A program made the position numbers and the translations under genes. From Chryseobacterium luteum (GTDB lineage: Bacteria > Bacteroidota > Bacteroidia > Flavobacteriales > Weeksellaceae): DNA of 64,000 nt. The notes under the pieces were generated by a model. The model was given only the letters and a program-made list of their open reading frames with translations, had not been told where the DNA came from and searched no databases. How positions within the stretch are numbered: position 1 is the stretch's first letter; each line of letters starts with the position of its first letter. Shown here piece by piece: positions 16,643 to 26,062 of this stretch. The DNA lies in contig NZ_JPRO01000011.1 of assembly GCF_000737785.1 (NCBI RefSeq), positions 25,541-89,540 of the forward strand, read 5' to 3'.

Positions 16643-16673
16643 TAACATTTTTATACAACTATGTTACATTTTT
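16643..16673 (+). promoter_or_regulatory. Candidate operator of the fructan locus (direct repeat, 21-bp spacing)
   Basis: TAACATTTTT (16643-16652) and TTACATTTTT (16664-16673) repeat with an offset of 21 bp, two helical turns. That is the geometry expected for an AraC-type domain binding in tandem. The same segment also reads as the inverted repeat GTAACAT/ATGTTAC. It lies about 60 bp upstream of the -33 box. Confidence 0.5.
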
Positions 16674-16731
16674 GAAACTTGAATAAACTTTAATCAAATA
16701 ATTTTAAATTAAATTATTGATTTTCAGTTGA

Positions 16732-16761
16732 TTGTGTTTAATTAACAAATAATTAACCTTG
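16732..16761 (+). promoter_or_regulatory. Promoter of the fructan utilisation operon
   Basis: TTG (16732-16734), a 19-bp spacer and TAACCTTG (16754-16761; 7 of 8 to TAnnTTTG). It is placed between the direct-repeat operator and the first structural gene. Confidence 0.6.
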
Positions 16762-16843
16762 CCGAAATATTTAGTTACATAATTAAACCCTCGGATTGCC
16801 GCCTCGGGATATATTAGCCACAAACAAATAAATATTTTAACAG

Positions 16844-18154
16844 ATGAATAAAATTCTTATGTGGTCTATTACCGCAGCTTTGGCAGGATTTCTTTTCGGG
16901 TTTGATGTAGTAGTAATTTCCGGCGCAGACAAAAAGTTGCAAACACTCTGGGGCAGCTCAGATGCATTTCACGGAGCGGTAGTGATGGGAATGGCATTGT
17001 GGGGTACAGTGATAGGCGCCATTTTTGGCGGAATCCCGACCAATAAATTAGGACGTAAAAAAACGCTTTTAATAATTGGTGTTTTATATGCGTTTTCTGC
17101 GATAGGAACGGCGCTTTCCAATGATCCTTATCTGTTTGCGTTTTTCAGGTTTATGGGTGGTTTGGGCGTTGGTGCTTCTACGATTGCTGCACCGGCTTAT
17201 ATTTCAGAGATTGCGCCTGCAAAAGACCGTGGCAGAATGGTTTCCCTGTATCAGTTTAATATTGTTCTTGGGATTCTGATTGCATTTTTATCAAATTATT
17301 TATTAAGCGGCATTGGAGACAACGACTGGAGATGGATGCTTGGCGTACAGGCAATTCCCGCAGCTATTTATACATTATGTGTTGTCACCATTCCGGAAAG
17401 TCCGAGATGGCTGGTTTCCCAATCCAGAATAGAAGAAGCGAAAAAAGTAATGAAAATCCTGAGTCCGGATCAGGATTCTGAAACCTTGATCAGACAGATG
17501 GAAGATGACCACGCCGAATCGCCAAAGGAAAATATCTTTATGAAAAAATACCGTTTTCCGCTGATGTTGGCTTTTCTAGTAGCCTTTTTTAATCAGATGT
17601 CGGGAATCAACGCATTCCTGTATTACGCACCGAGGATTTTTGGGGAAGCAGGTTTGGGCGAGAAAACAGCACTTCTCAGCAGTATCGGGATTGGTGTTGT
17701 GAATATGGTTTTCACTCTGGTTGGGGTCAATCTCATTGATAAAGTCGGAAGAAGAACATTGATGTATTTGGGTTCCGTAGGGTATATCATTTCTTTAGGA
17801 CTGGTTTCTATGGCGTTTTATTTCCATTGGTCGGGATTAGCGATTCCTATTTTCCTGTTTCTCTTTATTGCTTCTCACGCTATTGGTCAGGGAACGGTAA
17901 TTTGGGTGTTTATCTCAGAAATTTTTCCGAATCATCTTAGAGCATCGGGACAGGCTTTCGGAAGTACCACACACTGGCTTTTGGCAGCAATCATTCCATC
18001 ATTGATTCCTACATTATTTTCCACTATCGGAGCAGGGACCGTATTTTTGGTCTTTACCGTTGCAATGGTATTCCAATTATTATTCGTGATGTTTATGATG
18101 CCTGAAACAAAAGGTATATCACTGGAAAAATTAAGCAAAACACTTACGAAATAG
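16844..18154 (+). CDS. Sugar porter of the major facilitator superfamily (probable fructose/H+ symporter)
   Basis: 436 residues with about 12 transmembrane helices. Sugar-porter signatures are present: NKLGRKKTL between helices 2 and 3, PESPRWL before the central loop, DKVGRRTL in the matching C-half loop, and PETKG near the C-terminus. It is an inner-membrane transporter that most likely carries fructose released in the periplasm by the GH32 enzymes into the cytoplasm, where the PfkB kinase of the same locus can phosphorylate it. First gene after the operon promoter; the next gene starts 93 bases later with no terminator between. Specificity for fructose is inferred from context. Confidence 0.92.
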   Translation: MNKILMWSITAALAGFLFGFDVVVISGADKKLQTLWGSSDAFHGAVVMGMALWGTVIGAIFGGIPTNKLGRKKTLLIIGVLYAFSAIGTALSNDPYLFAFFRFMGGLGVGASTIAAPAYISEIAPAKDRGRMVSLYQFNIVLGILIAFLSNYLLSGIGDNDWRWMLGVQAIPAAIYTLCVVTIPESPRWLVSQSRIEEAKKVMKILSPDQDSETLIRQMEDDHAESPKENIFMKKYRFPLMLAFLVAFFNQMSGINAFLYYAPRIFGEAGLGEKTALLSSIGIGVVNMVFTLVGVNLIDKVGRRTLMYLGSVGYIISLGLVSMAFYFHWSGLAIPIFLFLFIASHAIGQGTVIWVFISEIFPNHLRASGQAFGSTTHWLLAAIIPSLIPTLFSTIGAGTVFLVFTVAMVFQLLFVMFMMPETKGISLEKLSKTLTK

Positions 18155-18247
18155 ATTTAAAATCAATATAATCATTGGAAAGAACACCTATTTAAATTGA
18201 TTAATGTGTCTTTAAAATAATTCAAAATTTCCTATTAAATAATCATA

Positions 18248-19810
18248 ATGAAGAAAATCATATCAACTTTAATCATCGCTGCCACGTTTTATTCCGGGCT
18301 CAATGCACAGTCGGATGCGAAAACGTCTGAAGAGCAGCTTTACAGGCCCAACTATCACTTCACTCCTCAAAAAGGCTGGATGAATGACCCGAACGGTCTG
18401 TTTTATCTCAACGGAACGTATCACTTATTTTTCCAATATACACCGTTTCAGAGTGTGCCGGATTTTGGTAAGATGCATTGGGGACATGCTATCAGTAAAG
18501 ATCTTATAAAATGGGAAGAACTGGCTCCTGCAATTGCTTATGATGAAAAAGGTGCTATATTCTCAGGAAGTGCGGTTGTGGATAAGGATAATACATCAGG
18601 TTTTGGCGATGGGAAAAATGTTCCGTTGGTAGCGATTTTTACGTACCACAATATGAAAAAAGAGCAAGCCGGAGAAATTGACGCACAGTCTCAGGCAATC
18701 GCTTATTCTTTGGATAATGGAAAAACCTGGACCAAATACAGTAATAATCCTGTATTGAAAAATCCGGGGATCAAAGATTTCCGGGATCCGAAAGTTTTCT
18801 GGGATGCCAAAAGAAAACAGTGGGTAATGGGGTTGGCGGTACAGGACAGGCAGCATTTTTATGCCTCAAAAAACCTGAAAGACTGGAGCTTCCTTTCAGA
18901 ATTTGGTAAAGATTTCGGGGGACATGACGGCGTTTGGGAATGTCCGGATCTTTTTCCGATAAAGGTAGAAGGCACCAATGAAGAAAAATGGGTGCTTATC
19001 GTTAACATCAATCCGGGTGGACCGAACGGAGGTTCTGCTGCGCAGTATTTTGTAGGTGATTTTGACGGAAAAACCTTCAAAATGGATGATATTTTTACAA
19101 AGCAGCTCGAAAAAGAAAAAGTGGTCTGGCTGGATTGGGGACGTGATAATTATGCGAGTGTTTCTTTTGATAATGTTCCGGATAACAAGAGAGTAATTAT
19201 CGGATGGATGTCAAACTGGGATTATTCACCCAATGTGCCAACCGAAAAATGGAGAGGAAGTTCTACTATTCCCCGTGAAGTGACTTTGAAAAGGTCAAAA
19301 GATGGTTACACTCTGAAAAATATTCCTGTTGCTCAACTTAAAAATTACGAAGGAAAGGTAGTTAAAAAAGAAATTAACCTTGGTTCCGATAAAAAACTCA
19401 TTAGCAAAGGAGAAATAGATCTTTCCAAAGCGGTAATTGATGTTGATTTCAAAAAAATGACCAAAGGAGTGTACACTTTTGCTTTGAAAAATTCATTGGG
19501 AGAACAATTGATTTTCGGAATTGATAATAACAAGCAGGAACTTTTTATTGATCGTACCAAATCCGGGAAAACCGATTTTAAGAACAATTTTGCAGACAGG
19601 ATTTCAAAAGCACCATTAGCAAAAAACTACCAAAACGCAACGCTCAAAATTGTATTGGATAAAACTTCCATCGAAATTTTCTTCAATAACGGAGAAAAGG
19701 TAATGACCGAAATATTCTTCCCTAATGAAAACTTTTCGGAACTGAGCTTATCCACAGATACCAAAGGAAGTAAAGTGAACTTTAATGCTCATCAGATTAA
19801 TATCAAATAA
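18248..19810 (+). CDS. GH32 exo-fructanase / beta-fructosidase, exported
   Basis: 520 residues with a signal peptide (cleavage after about residue 20, GLNA-Q) and no lipobox, so probably periplasmic. The five-bladed GH32 propeller carries the nucleophile D47 in WMNDPNG, the transition-state-stabilising FRDP (D180) and the acid/base E231 in WECPDLF. A C-terminal beta-sandwich (about 370-520) ends with SLSTDTKGSKVNF. The close resemblance to levanases and inulinases indicates release of fructose from imported beta-2,6 or beta-2,1 fructo-oligosaccharides. It precedes susC by 11 bases. Confidence 0.94.
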   Translation: MKKIISTLIIAATFYSGLNAQSDAKTSEEQLYRPNYHFTPQKGWMNDPNGLFYLNGTYHLFFQYTPFQSVPDFGKMHWGHAISKDLIKWEELAPAIAYDEKGAIFSGSAVVDKDNTSGFGDGKNVPLVAIFTYHNMKKEQAGEIDAQSQAIAYSLDNGKTWTKYSNNPVLKNPGIKDFRDPKVFWDAKRKQWVMGLAVQDRQHFYASKNLKDWSFLSEFGKDFGGHDGVWECPDLFPIKVEGTNEEKWVLIVNINPGGPNGGSAAQYFVGDFDGKTFKMDDIFTKQLEKEKVVWLDWGRDNYASVSFDNVPDNKRVIIGWMSNWDYSPNVPTEKWRGSSTIPREVTLKRSKDGYTLKNIPVAQLKNYEGKVVKKEINLGSDKKLISKGEIDLSKAVIDVDFKKMTKGVYTFALKNSLGEQLIFGIDNNKQELFIDRTKSGKTDFKNNFADRISKAPLAKNYQNATLKIVLDKTSIEIFFNNGEKVMTEIFFPNENFSELSLSTDTKGSKVNFNAHQINIK

Positions 19811-19821
19811 AAAACTATACT

Positions 19822-22800
19822 ATGAAGAAATACAAAATAGCCATCGCCTTTTGCCTTCTGCCTTTTTCGTATGTATTTGCGCAGGAAGTCATTAAAGGTA
19901 AAGTAGTTTCCTCAAATCAAAAACCGTTGAGCGGGGTTATCGTAACCGTTTCGGAAACAGGAGCCAATACCACCACAGACAATAGTGGTGCATTTCAGAT
20001 CAATGATCTGCAAAAAGGAAACACTTTAGTTTTCACGTATCCGGATTATTCCACCCGTGAAGTGGTGGTGGATGAGAAGACGGTTCTTAATATCGTTTTA
20101 GCTGCAGAGAAAATAAAAAGCATAGATGAGGTGATCGTAACCGGATATACCAAGCAGAAAAAAGCAGATATTACCGGTGCGGTTTCCGTGGTGGATATGA
20201 AAGACCTGAACAAGCAGGCCGAACCCAATCCGATCAAATCTTTGCAGGGAAGGGTAGCAGGAGTCAACATTACAGCAGATGGATCTCCTTCGGGCGGTAA
20301 TACAAAAGTCCTGATCCGTGGGGTTGGAACATTGAACAATACAGATCCACTGTACGTAATAGACGGCGTTCCCACAAAAGCCGGAATGCACGAGCTTAAT
20401 CCGAGTGACATCGAAACGATGCAGGTGCTGAAAGATGCGTCTTCAGCAAGTATCTACGGTTCCAGAGCTGCAAACGGTGTTATTATTATCACCACCAAAA
20501 AAGGAAAAAAAGGGAAGATGAGAATCGACCTCAATTATTATACGGCGTATTCACAATATGCAAAGAAAACAGAGGTTCTAAACGCAAAACAATTCGGACA
20601 GGTGCTTTGGCAGGCCAACATCAATGATGGACTGGACCCAAATAGCAACAATTTGAGCTACAATTTTGACTGGGGTGTTCAGAATGGTATCCCAACTTTG
20701 TACAACAGCTATGTTCCGGAATATCTGGATGCCGGAAAAACGATGAAATCAGCCAATACCAATTGGTACGATGAGGTTTCGCAGACCGGTGTTGCCAATT
20801 CGCTGGATGTTTCTGCTTCTAGCTCTTCGGATAAAGGTTCTTACTACTTCTCTATGGGATATTATGACAATGATGGAATCGTGAAACTGACTAATTTCAA
20901 AAGATTATCTGCCCGTGTTAATACCTCTTATAACTTTTTCGACGGAAAACTGAAAATCGGAGAAAATTTCACCTTCAATAAAACCAATGAACTAATGGAT
21001 CCCGGCGTTTTGGATCCTGCTTTACGTGCTTTGCCCATCATTCCGGTTCATACTGTTGACGGAATTGGTTGGGGCGGTCCTCCGGTTGGCGGAATGAATG
21101 ATAGGCAAAATCCTGTCAGACTTTTGGAATACAATAAAGATAATGGCTATCAGTATCAAAGATTCTTCGGAAATGTTTATGCCGAATTGCAGCCTGTGAA
21201 AAATCTGACCTTAAAATCCAGTTTCGGAATTGATCTTTCCAATTATTACAAAAGAATGTTGCAAAGAAGCTATGTTTCGGGGCGTCTGCACAACGAAACC
21301 AATGCAGTGAACATCGACCAGTCAGACACCGAAAAATGGACTTGGTCAAATACCGCACAATACACAGCAAAAGCTGGAAAACATCATTTTGATGTTTTGG
21401 GAGGGATGGAAATGTACAAGGATACATTTAAAAATACCTGGCTGAGAAAAGAAGGATTCGTGATAGAAACACCGGATTATATGTATCCAGAGGCGGGAAC
21501 CGGAGACGCTTTCAACGGCGGAAGTTCCACCTATTACAGCCTGATGTCTTACTTCGGAAAATTTTCCTACGATTATGACAACCGCTATCTTTTCTCTGCA
21601 ACAATGCGTTATGACGGCTCTTCAAGATTCGGTAAAAATAACCGTTTCGGAACCTTCCCTGCATTCTCGGCAGGATGGAGAATTAATAAAGAACAATTTG
21701 CACAAAATCTGATTCCGTTTTTCTCAGATTTGAGATTAAGAGCAGGTTGGGGACAGACCGGAAATCAGGAAATCAGCAATTCGGCGGTGTATTCGCTGTA
21801 TATAGCAAATTATGCAGGAGGAAACCCAACGTGGGCAACATCTTATGGTGCGGCTTACGATATTTCGGGTGTCGGAAGCGGATTACTGCCATCAGGATTT
21901 ATCGCAACTCAGACAAAAAATGACGACCTGAGATGGGAAACCACCACGCAGACCAATCTTGGTTTGGATTTCGGATTCTTTAATCAAAAACTGACTGGTA
22001 GTGTCGATGTTTATAAAAAAGCAACAAAAGACATTCTCGTATTGCCACCTTATCTTGCGGTGATCGGAGAAGGAGGAGACCGATGGATCAATGGTGCATC
22101 GATGGAAAACAAAGGGATTGAAGTTGCATTGTCTTATCAGAATGAAACTGCTGGAGGTTTCCGCTACGAAGTTTCAGGGAACATCTCGATGAACCGCAAC
22201 AAAATTACCGAGCTTCCACAATCTGTTGTCAACAATTACGGTGGAAACGGAACAACGGATAATATTCTGGGACGTCCCTTTAACTCAATGTACGGTTATG
22301 TTGCCGACGGACTTTTCAGGACTCAGGCAGAGGTGGATAATTCTGCAAGTCAATTTGGGGGTGAAGGTTTGGGAAGAATTCGCTATGCAGATCTAAATGG
22401 TGATGGAGTGATTAACGAGAAAGACAGAACGTGGATTGGCAATCCGAACCCCGGATTTATGTATGGTATCAACCTTAACTTTTCATATAAAAACTTTGAT
22501 TTTTCAACATTTTGGCAAGGTATCGGTGATGTAGATGTCATCAATTCAAAAAAATACCAGACTGACTTCTGGAGCGTGGATGATGTAGGTTCCAATAAAG
22601 GAACAAGGCTTCTGAATGCTTGGTCGCCGCAGAATCCAAATTCGGATATTCCCGCGCTTACAACAGTGGACAGCAATGGAGAATCCAGATTCTCATCGTA
22701 TTATGTAGAAAACGGAAGTTATCTGAAGTTAAGGGTTTTACAATTGGGCTATACGTTCCCGAAATCTTTAATGGAGCATTATAACATCGTTAATTTCAGG

Positions 22801-22929
22801 ATGTATGCAAGTGTTCAGAATCTTTGGACGATAAAATCGAAAAGCTTTACAGGAATAGATCCTGAGACACCGGCATTCGGGTATCCGTTACCGCTGACGT
22901 TCAATTTTGGAGTTAATTTTTCCCTATAA
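19822..22929 (+). CDS. SusC-like TonB-dependent outer-membrane glycan transporter
   Basis: 1035 residues. A signal peptide (1-20) is followed by a carboxypeptidase-regulatory-like domain (about 22-95, GKVVSSNQKPLSGVIV), a plug domain (about 115-225) with the SusC hallmark TMQVLKDASSASIYGSRAANG, and a 22-stranded barrel to the C-terminal FNFGVNFSL. It forms the lidded importer with the SusD-like protein encoded 17 bases downstream, and uses TonB energy to bring fructo-oligosaccharides into the periplasm. Specificity for fructan follows from the flanking GH32 enzymes. Intact and of the usual length. Confidence 0.96.
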   Translation: MKKYKIAIAFCLLPFSYVFAQEVIKGKVVSSNQKPLSGVIVTVSETGANTTTDNSGAFQINDLQKGNTLVFTYPDYSTREVVVDEKTVLNIVLAAEKIKSIDEVIVTGYTKQKKADITGAVSVVDMKDLNKQAEPNPIKSLQGRVAGVNITADGSPSGGNTKVLIRGVGTLNNTDPLYVIDGVPTKAGMHELNPSDIETMQVLKDASSASIYGSRAANGVIIITTKKGKKGKMRIDLNYYTAYSQYAKKTEVLNAKQFGQVLWQANINDGLDPNSNNLSYNFDWGVQNGIPTLYNSYVPEYLDAGKTMKSANTNWYDEVSQTGVANSLDVSASSSSDKGSYYFSMGYYDNDGIVKLTNFKRLSARVNTSYNFFDGKLKIGENFTFNKTNELMDPGVLDPALRALPIIPVHTVDGIGWGGPPVGGMNDRQNPVRLLEYNKDNGYQYQRFFGNVYAELQPVKNLTLKSSFGIDLSNYYKRMLQRSYVSGRLHNETNAVNIDQSDTEKWTWSNTAQYTAKAGKHHFDVLGGMEMYKDTFKNTWLRKEGFVIETPDYMYPEAGTGDAFNGGSSTYYSLMSYFGKFSYDYDNRYLFSATMRYDGSSRFGKNNRFGTFPAFSAGWRINKEQFAQNLIPFFSDLRLRAGWGQTGNQEISNSAVYSLYIANYAGGNPTWATSYGAAYDISGVGSGLLPSGFIATQTKNDDLRWETTTQTNLGLDFGFFNQKLTGSVDVYKKATKDILVLPPYLAVIGEGGDRWINGASMENKGIEVALSYQNETAGGFRYEVSGNISMNRNKITELPQSVVNNYGGNGTTDNILGRPFNSMYGYVADGLFRTQAEVDNSASQFGGEGLGRIRYADLNGDGVINEKDRTWIGNPNPGFMYGINLNFSYKNFDFSTFWQGIGDVDVINSKKYQTDFWSVDDVGSNKGTRLLNAWSPQNPNSDIPALTTVDSNGESRFSSYYVENGSYLKLRVLQLGYTFPKSLMEHYNIVNFRMYASVQNLWTIKSKSFTGIDPETPAFGYPLPLTFNFGVNFSL

Positions 22930-22946
22930 TTTTTAAATAATAAAAA

Positions 22947-24644
22947 ATGAAAAAGAATATACTTTTTACAATAGCTTTTGCCTTTTTGCTGGGAACTACT
23001 TCCTGCAATGATTTTCTGGACAATGAGCCTAGAGGTGTACTTTCGGAAGCCGATGTGGTAACGCCTCAGAATGTGGATGGTTTTGTGGTTGCAGCGTATG
23101 CATCTCTCGGAAACGACCATTATGATACTCCTTTCAGTCTTTGGCCTTATGGAAACGTTCGTTCTGATGATGCGTACAAAGGAGGAAGTGGAACCAATGA
23201 TATCCAGACCTTTCACTTTTTTGAAATTTCAAATAATATCCGTTCAGATTTTGGTGAATTAGACAGATTATGGTATCTCAATTATGTAGGGATTTCCAGA
23301 TGTAACAAAGCGATTGTGGCACTTAAGCAGCTTTCAGATTCCGAATATCCCAACAAACAAAAGCGGATCGCTGAAATGAGTTTCGTAAGAGGACATTACT
23401 ACTTTTTGCTGAAAACGTTATTTAAATATGTGCCTTATGTCGATGAAAATACACCGATTGATGATTATCCGAAAATCTCCAACAGGGCAAAGAACGACCA
23501 GCAACTTTGGGAAGCTATTGCTTCTAATTTTGAATTCGCAGCCGCTAATCTGCCTGCAACACAGTCGGAAGTAGGAAGACCAAAGAAAAGCGCGGCCTAT
23601 GCTTATCTTGCTAAAGTAAGGCTTTATCAGGCGTATGAGCAGGATGATAACTATACGGTAACGCAGGTAAACCCTGTCACCCTTCAGAAATCTATTGATG
23701 CCGCCAATCAGGTGATCGGAAATTACTCATTGGAGGCGGATTTTGGATATAATTTCCTGCCTGGAACACACGAGAATGGCCCGGAGGCAGTCTTTTCCAT
23801 TCAATATTCTGACAATGACGGAACGCTTTTCGGAAGGCTCAATTACGGTGATGTGCTTTCTCTGCCACAAGGTTTGGGATGCTGCGATTTTCATAAACCG
23901 AGCCAGAATCTGGTGAACGCATTCAAAACGACACCGCAGGGATTACCGATGTTCGATACTTTTAACGATTCGGATCTGAATTATAATCAGCTGAACAGTT
24001 ACAAAGTAGATCCCAGATTATATCACACCGTTGCTTTACCCGGATTGCCGTGGAAATACGAAGAAAACAAAATCTTTCAGGAAAGCTGGAGCAGAAGCCC
24101 TGCAACTTATGGATATTATTCTTCGCTAAAAGAAAATGTGCCTGTAGGATGTGGCTGTACCGTAAATGTAGACCCTTTCTACGGAAATTCCAAAAACAGA
24201 ATCATCATAAGATATTCCGATGTTTTGCTGATGAAAGCCGAAGCCTTAATTGAACTCGGACAAATCAACGAAGCATTGCCATTAATCAATCAGGTGAGAC
24301 AGAGAGCTGCCAATAGTACTGTTTTGACTGGAAGCTACACCACCAACAATCTGATCAGCAAATATGAACCAGGCGTGAATTGTACTTGGAACCAGGATTT
24401 TGCAAGAAAAGCGTTACGATGGGAGAGAAGAATGGAGTTTGCAATGGAAGGAAGCCGTTTCTTCGACCTTGTGAGATGGGGAACTACGGCAGGAATAATG
24501 AATACTTATTATTCTGGCGAAAAAACAAAACGGTCTTACTATTCTCAGGCAGGATTTGACCACGGAATTGAAGAATATTGTCCGATTCCTTTGTCACAGA
24601 TTAATTTCAGCCAAGGACTGTACAAACAAAATAACGGATACTAA
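22947..24644 (+). CDS. SusD-like surface glycan-binding lipoprotein
   Basis: 565 residues. A lipoprotein signal with cysteine in GTTSCNDFLDNEP (about residue 20) and the RagB/SusD helical fold are present. The TPR-like region shows SFVRGHYYFLLKTLF, and the C-terminal FARKALRWERRMEFAMEGSRFFDLVRWG block is a family hallmark (given here in part only). It acts as the hinged lid of the SusC barrel on the cell surface and captures fructan oligosaccharides. It lies 17 bases after susC and 12 before the next binding protein gene. Confidence 0.95.
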   Translation: MKKNILFTIAFAFLLGTTSCNDFLDNEPRGVLSEADVVTPQNVDGFVVAAYASLGNDHYDTPFSLWPYGNVRSDDAYKGGSGTNDIQTFHFFEISNNIRSDFGELDRLWYLNYVGISRCNKAIVALKQLSDSEYPNKQKRIAEMSFVRGHYYFLLKTLFKYVPYVDENTPIDDYPKISNRAKNDQQLWEAIASNFEFAAANLPATQSEVGRPKKSAAYAYLAKVRLYQAYEQDDNYTVTQVNPVTLQKSIDAANQVIGNYSLEADFGYNFLPGTHENGPEAVFSIQYSDNDGTLFGRLNYGDVLSLPQGLGCCDFHKPSQNLVNAFKTTPQGLPMFDTFNDSDLNYNQLNSYKVDPRLYHTVALPGLPWKYEENKIFQESWSRSPATYGYYSSLKENVPVGCGCTVNVDPFYGNSKNRIIIRYSDVLLMKAEALIELGQINEALPLINQVRQRAANSTVLTGSYTTNNLISKYEPGVNCTWNQDFARKALRWERRMEFAMEGSRFFDLVRWGTTAGIMNTYYSGEKTKRSYYSQAGFDHGIEEYCPIPLSQINFSQGLYKQNNGY

Positions 24645-24656
24645 AACAAGATACAA

Positions 24657-26051
24657 ATGAAAACGATATTCAAAAAAACTCATATGATCATCATTCTGAT
24701 GATGTCTGCGGCTTTTATCTGGTCTTGCGACAGTCAGGTGGAAGATGGACTTGTTACGGATGTTTCGGTCAATATTTCTTCTTTCAAAGTGAATGGTGTT
24801 TCTGGGGAAATTGATCATAAAAATGATAAAATCACACTTACGCTTCCTTATGGAACAAGTGTTAAAACATTGGCTCCGGTTATTGAAATTCCGCAGGGAG
24901 CAGTAGTTTCGCCGGCATCAGGAGCAACGGTTGATTTTTCACAGCCGGTTAAATTCAAAGTAAAAAATGGCAATATCTACAAAGATTATCAGGTAACTGT
25001 AAAAGCTCAGGATCCGATTATCAGCTTTAAGATCAACGGATTATCCGCAACAATCAATAATTCGGGTAAAACCATTTCTCTTACAATGCCGGAAGGAACA
25101 AATCTTACCGCATTGCAGCCAATAATAGAAACAGGAAACGGTGTCAGCATCAATCCTGTATCGGGAACAACTCTAAACTTTAGCAGTCCGGTTTCGTTTA
25201 CTGTTTCTAATGGCAGTCTTACGGAAGTATATACGGCTAAAGTAACCACGCCTGTTTCCGGACCGTCTATTGCATTCCTTGGGACAGCTGCTACAAGAAC
25301 AGGGCTGACAAACCCGGATGAGATTGCAGCTTCTGACTGGCTTTTTGGAAAATATTCAGGGGCAGTATATGTTTCGATTGCTGATATTGCAAGCGGTGCG
25401 GCCAATCTTACGGGAATTAATGTGATCTGGTGGCATTTCGATTCTGCTACCGCTTTACCGGCAGGTGCGATGAGCCCTAATGTAACTTCTAAAATCAAGA
25501 CTTATCTTAATGGCGGAGGAAATATTTTGCTTACAAGCTTTGCTGCACAATATGTTGACGCGTTGGGAATAGTTCCTGCAGGAAAAGGACCGAATAATGT
25601 TTTTGGAGATTTTCTTCCAAGCGGATTTGTAGATACAGGAAGTGATTGGGGAATCTCTTTCAAAGGATATGAGAATCATCCGGTTTTCGATGGTCTTCAG
25701 ACGTACGAATCCGGCAAAGCGAATCTGCTTGAGAAAGGTACATTCCGTTTGAATCATACAGCGTGGTGGTTCCTTCCGGATTGGGGTGGATACGTCAATG
25801 GTGCTGGCTGGAGAAGTCAGACAGGTGGTAATAATCTTGCCAGTGAGGCTTGGGACAATACTTTGGACGGACGTGTTGCTATTGCTGAATTTCCCGGCGG
25901 AACTGCCAACAAAAAATGTATGGTCATCTGTACAGGTGCCTACGACTGGTACAATGAAACCGTGAATGGGAACCCGAGCCAGCCCAACTCGTTTCAGGAT
26001 AACATCAAAAAGATGACGGAGAACAGTCTCAATTATCTTGTAACCCATTAA
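24657..26051 (+). CDS. Surface glycan-binding lipoprotein, DUF4960-type (levan-binding candidate)
   Basis: 464 residues with a lipoprotein signal (FIWSCDSQVED, cysteine near 24). Two tandem beta-sandwich repeats of about 80 residues follow (SFKVNGVSGEID...VTVKA and SFKINGLSATIN...AKVTT, roughly 35-200). The C-terminal domain of about 260 residues begins PSIAFLGTAA and includes IWWHFD, SDWGISFKG and AWDNTLDGRVAIAEF; it resembles DUF4960, the domain of the Bacteroides levan-binding protein BT1761. The position right after susD fits a third surface binding protein that recruits polymer to the endo-acting GH32. No catalytic signature was seen. The family assignment rests on recognition by eye plus synteny. 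Confidence 0.8.
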   Translation: MKTIFKKTHMIIILMMSAAFIWSCDSQVEDGLVTDVSVNISSFKVNGVSGEIDHKNDKITLTLPYGTSVKTLAPVIEIPQGAVVSPASGATVDFSQPVKFKVKNGNIYKDYQVTVKAQDPIISFKINGLSATINNSGKTISLTMPEGTNLTALQPIIETGNGVSINPVSGTTLNFSSPVSFTVSNGSLTEVYTAKVTTPVSGPSIAFLGTAATRTGLTNPDEIAASDWLFGKYSGAVYVSIADIASGAANLTGINVIWWHFDSATALPAGAMSPNVTSKIKTYLNGGGNILLTSFAAQYVDALGIVPAGKGPNNVFGDFLPSGFVDTGSDWGISFKGYENHPVFDGLQTYESGKANLLEKGTFRLNHTAWWFLPDWGGYVNGAGWRSQTGGNNLASEAWDNTLDGRVAIAEFPGGTANKKCMVICTGAYDWYNETVNGNPSQPNSFQDNIKKMTENSLNYLVTH

Positions 26052-26062
26052 TATCAGAACCC

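Larger units (their letters stand above)
16333..16843. other. Regulatory intergenic region of the fructan locus
   Basis: 511 bases without a gene. It holds the terminator of the hybrid regulator, a 21-bp-spaced direct repeat and a good promoter (each listed separately). A leader of roughly 75 bases would precede the porter gene. Confidence 0.6.

Noticed and set aside
20046..20411. Minus-strand frames inside susC
   Set aside because: Antisense shadows of a clearly coding SusC gene.
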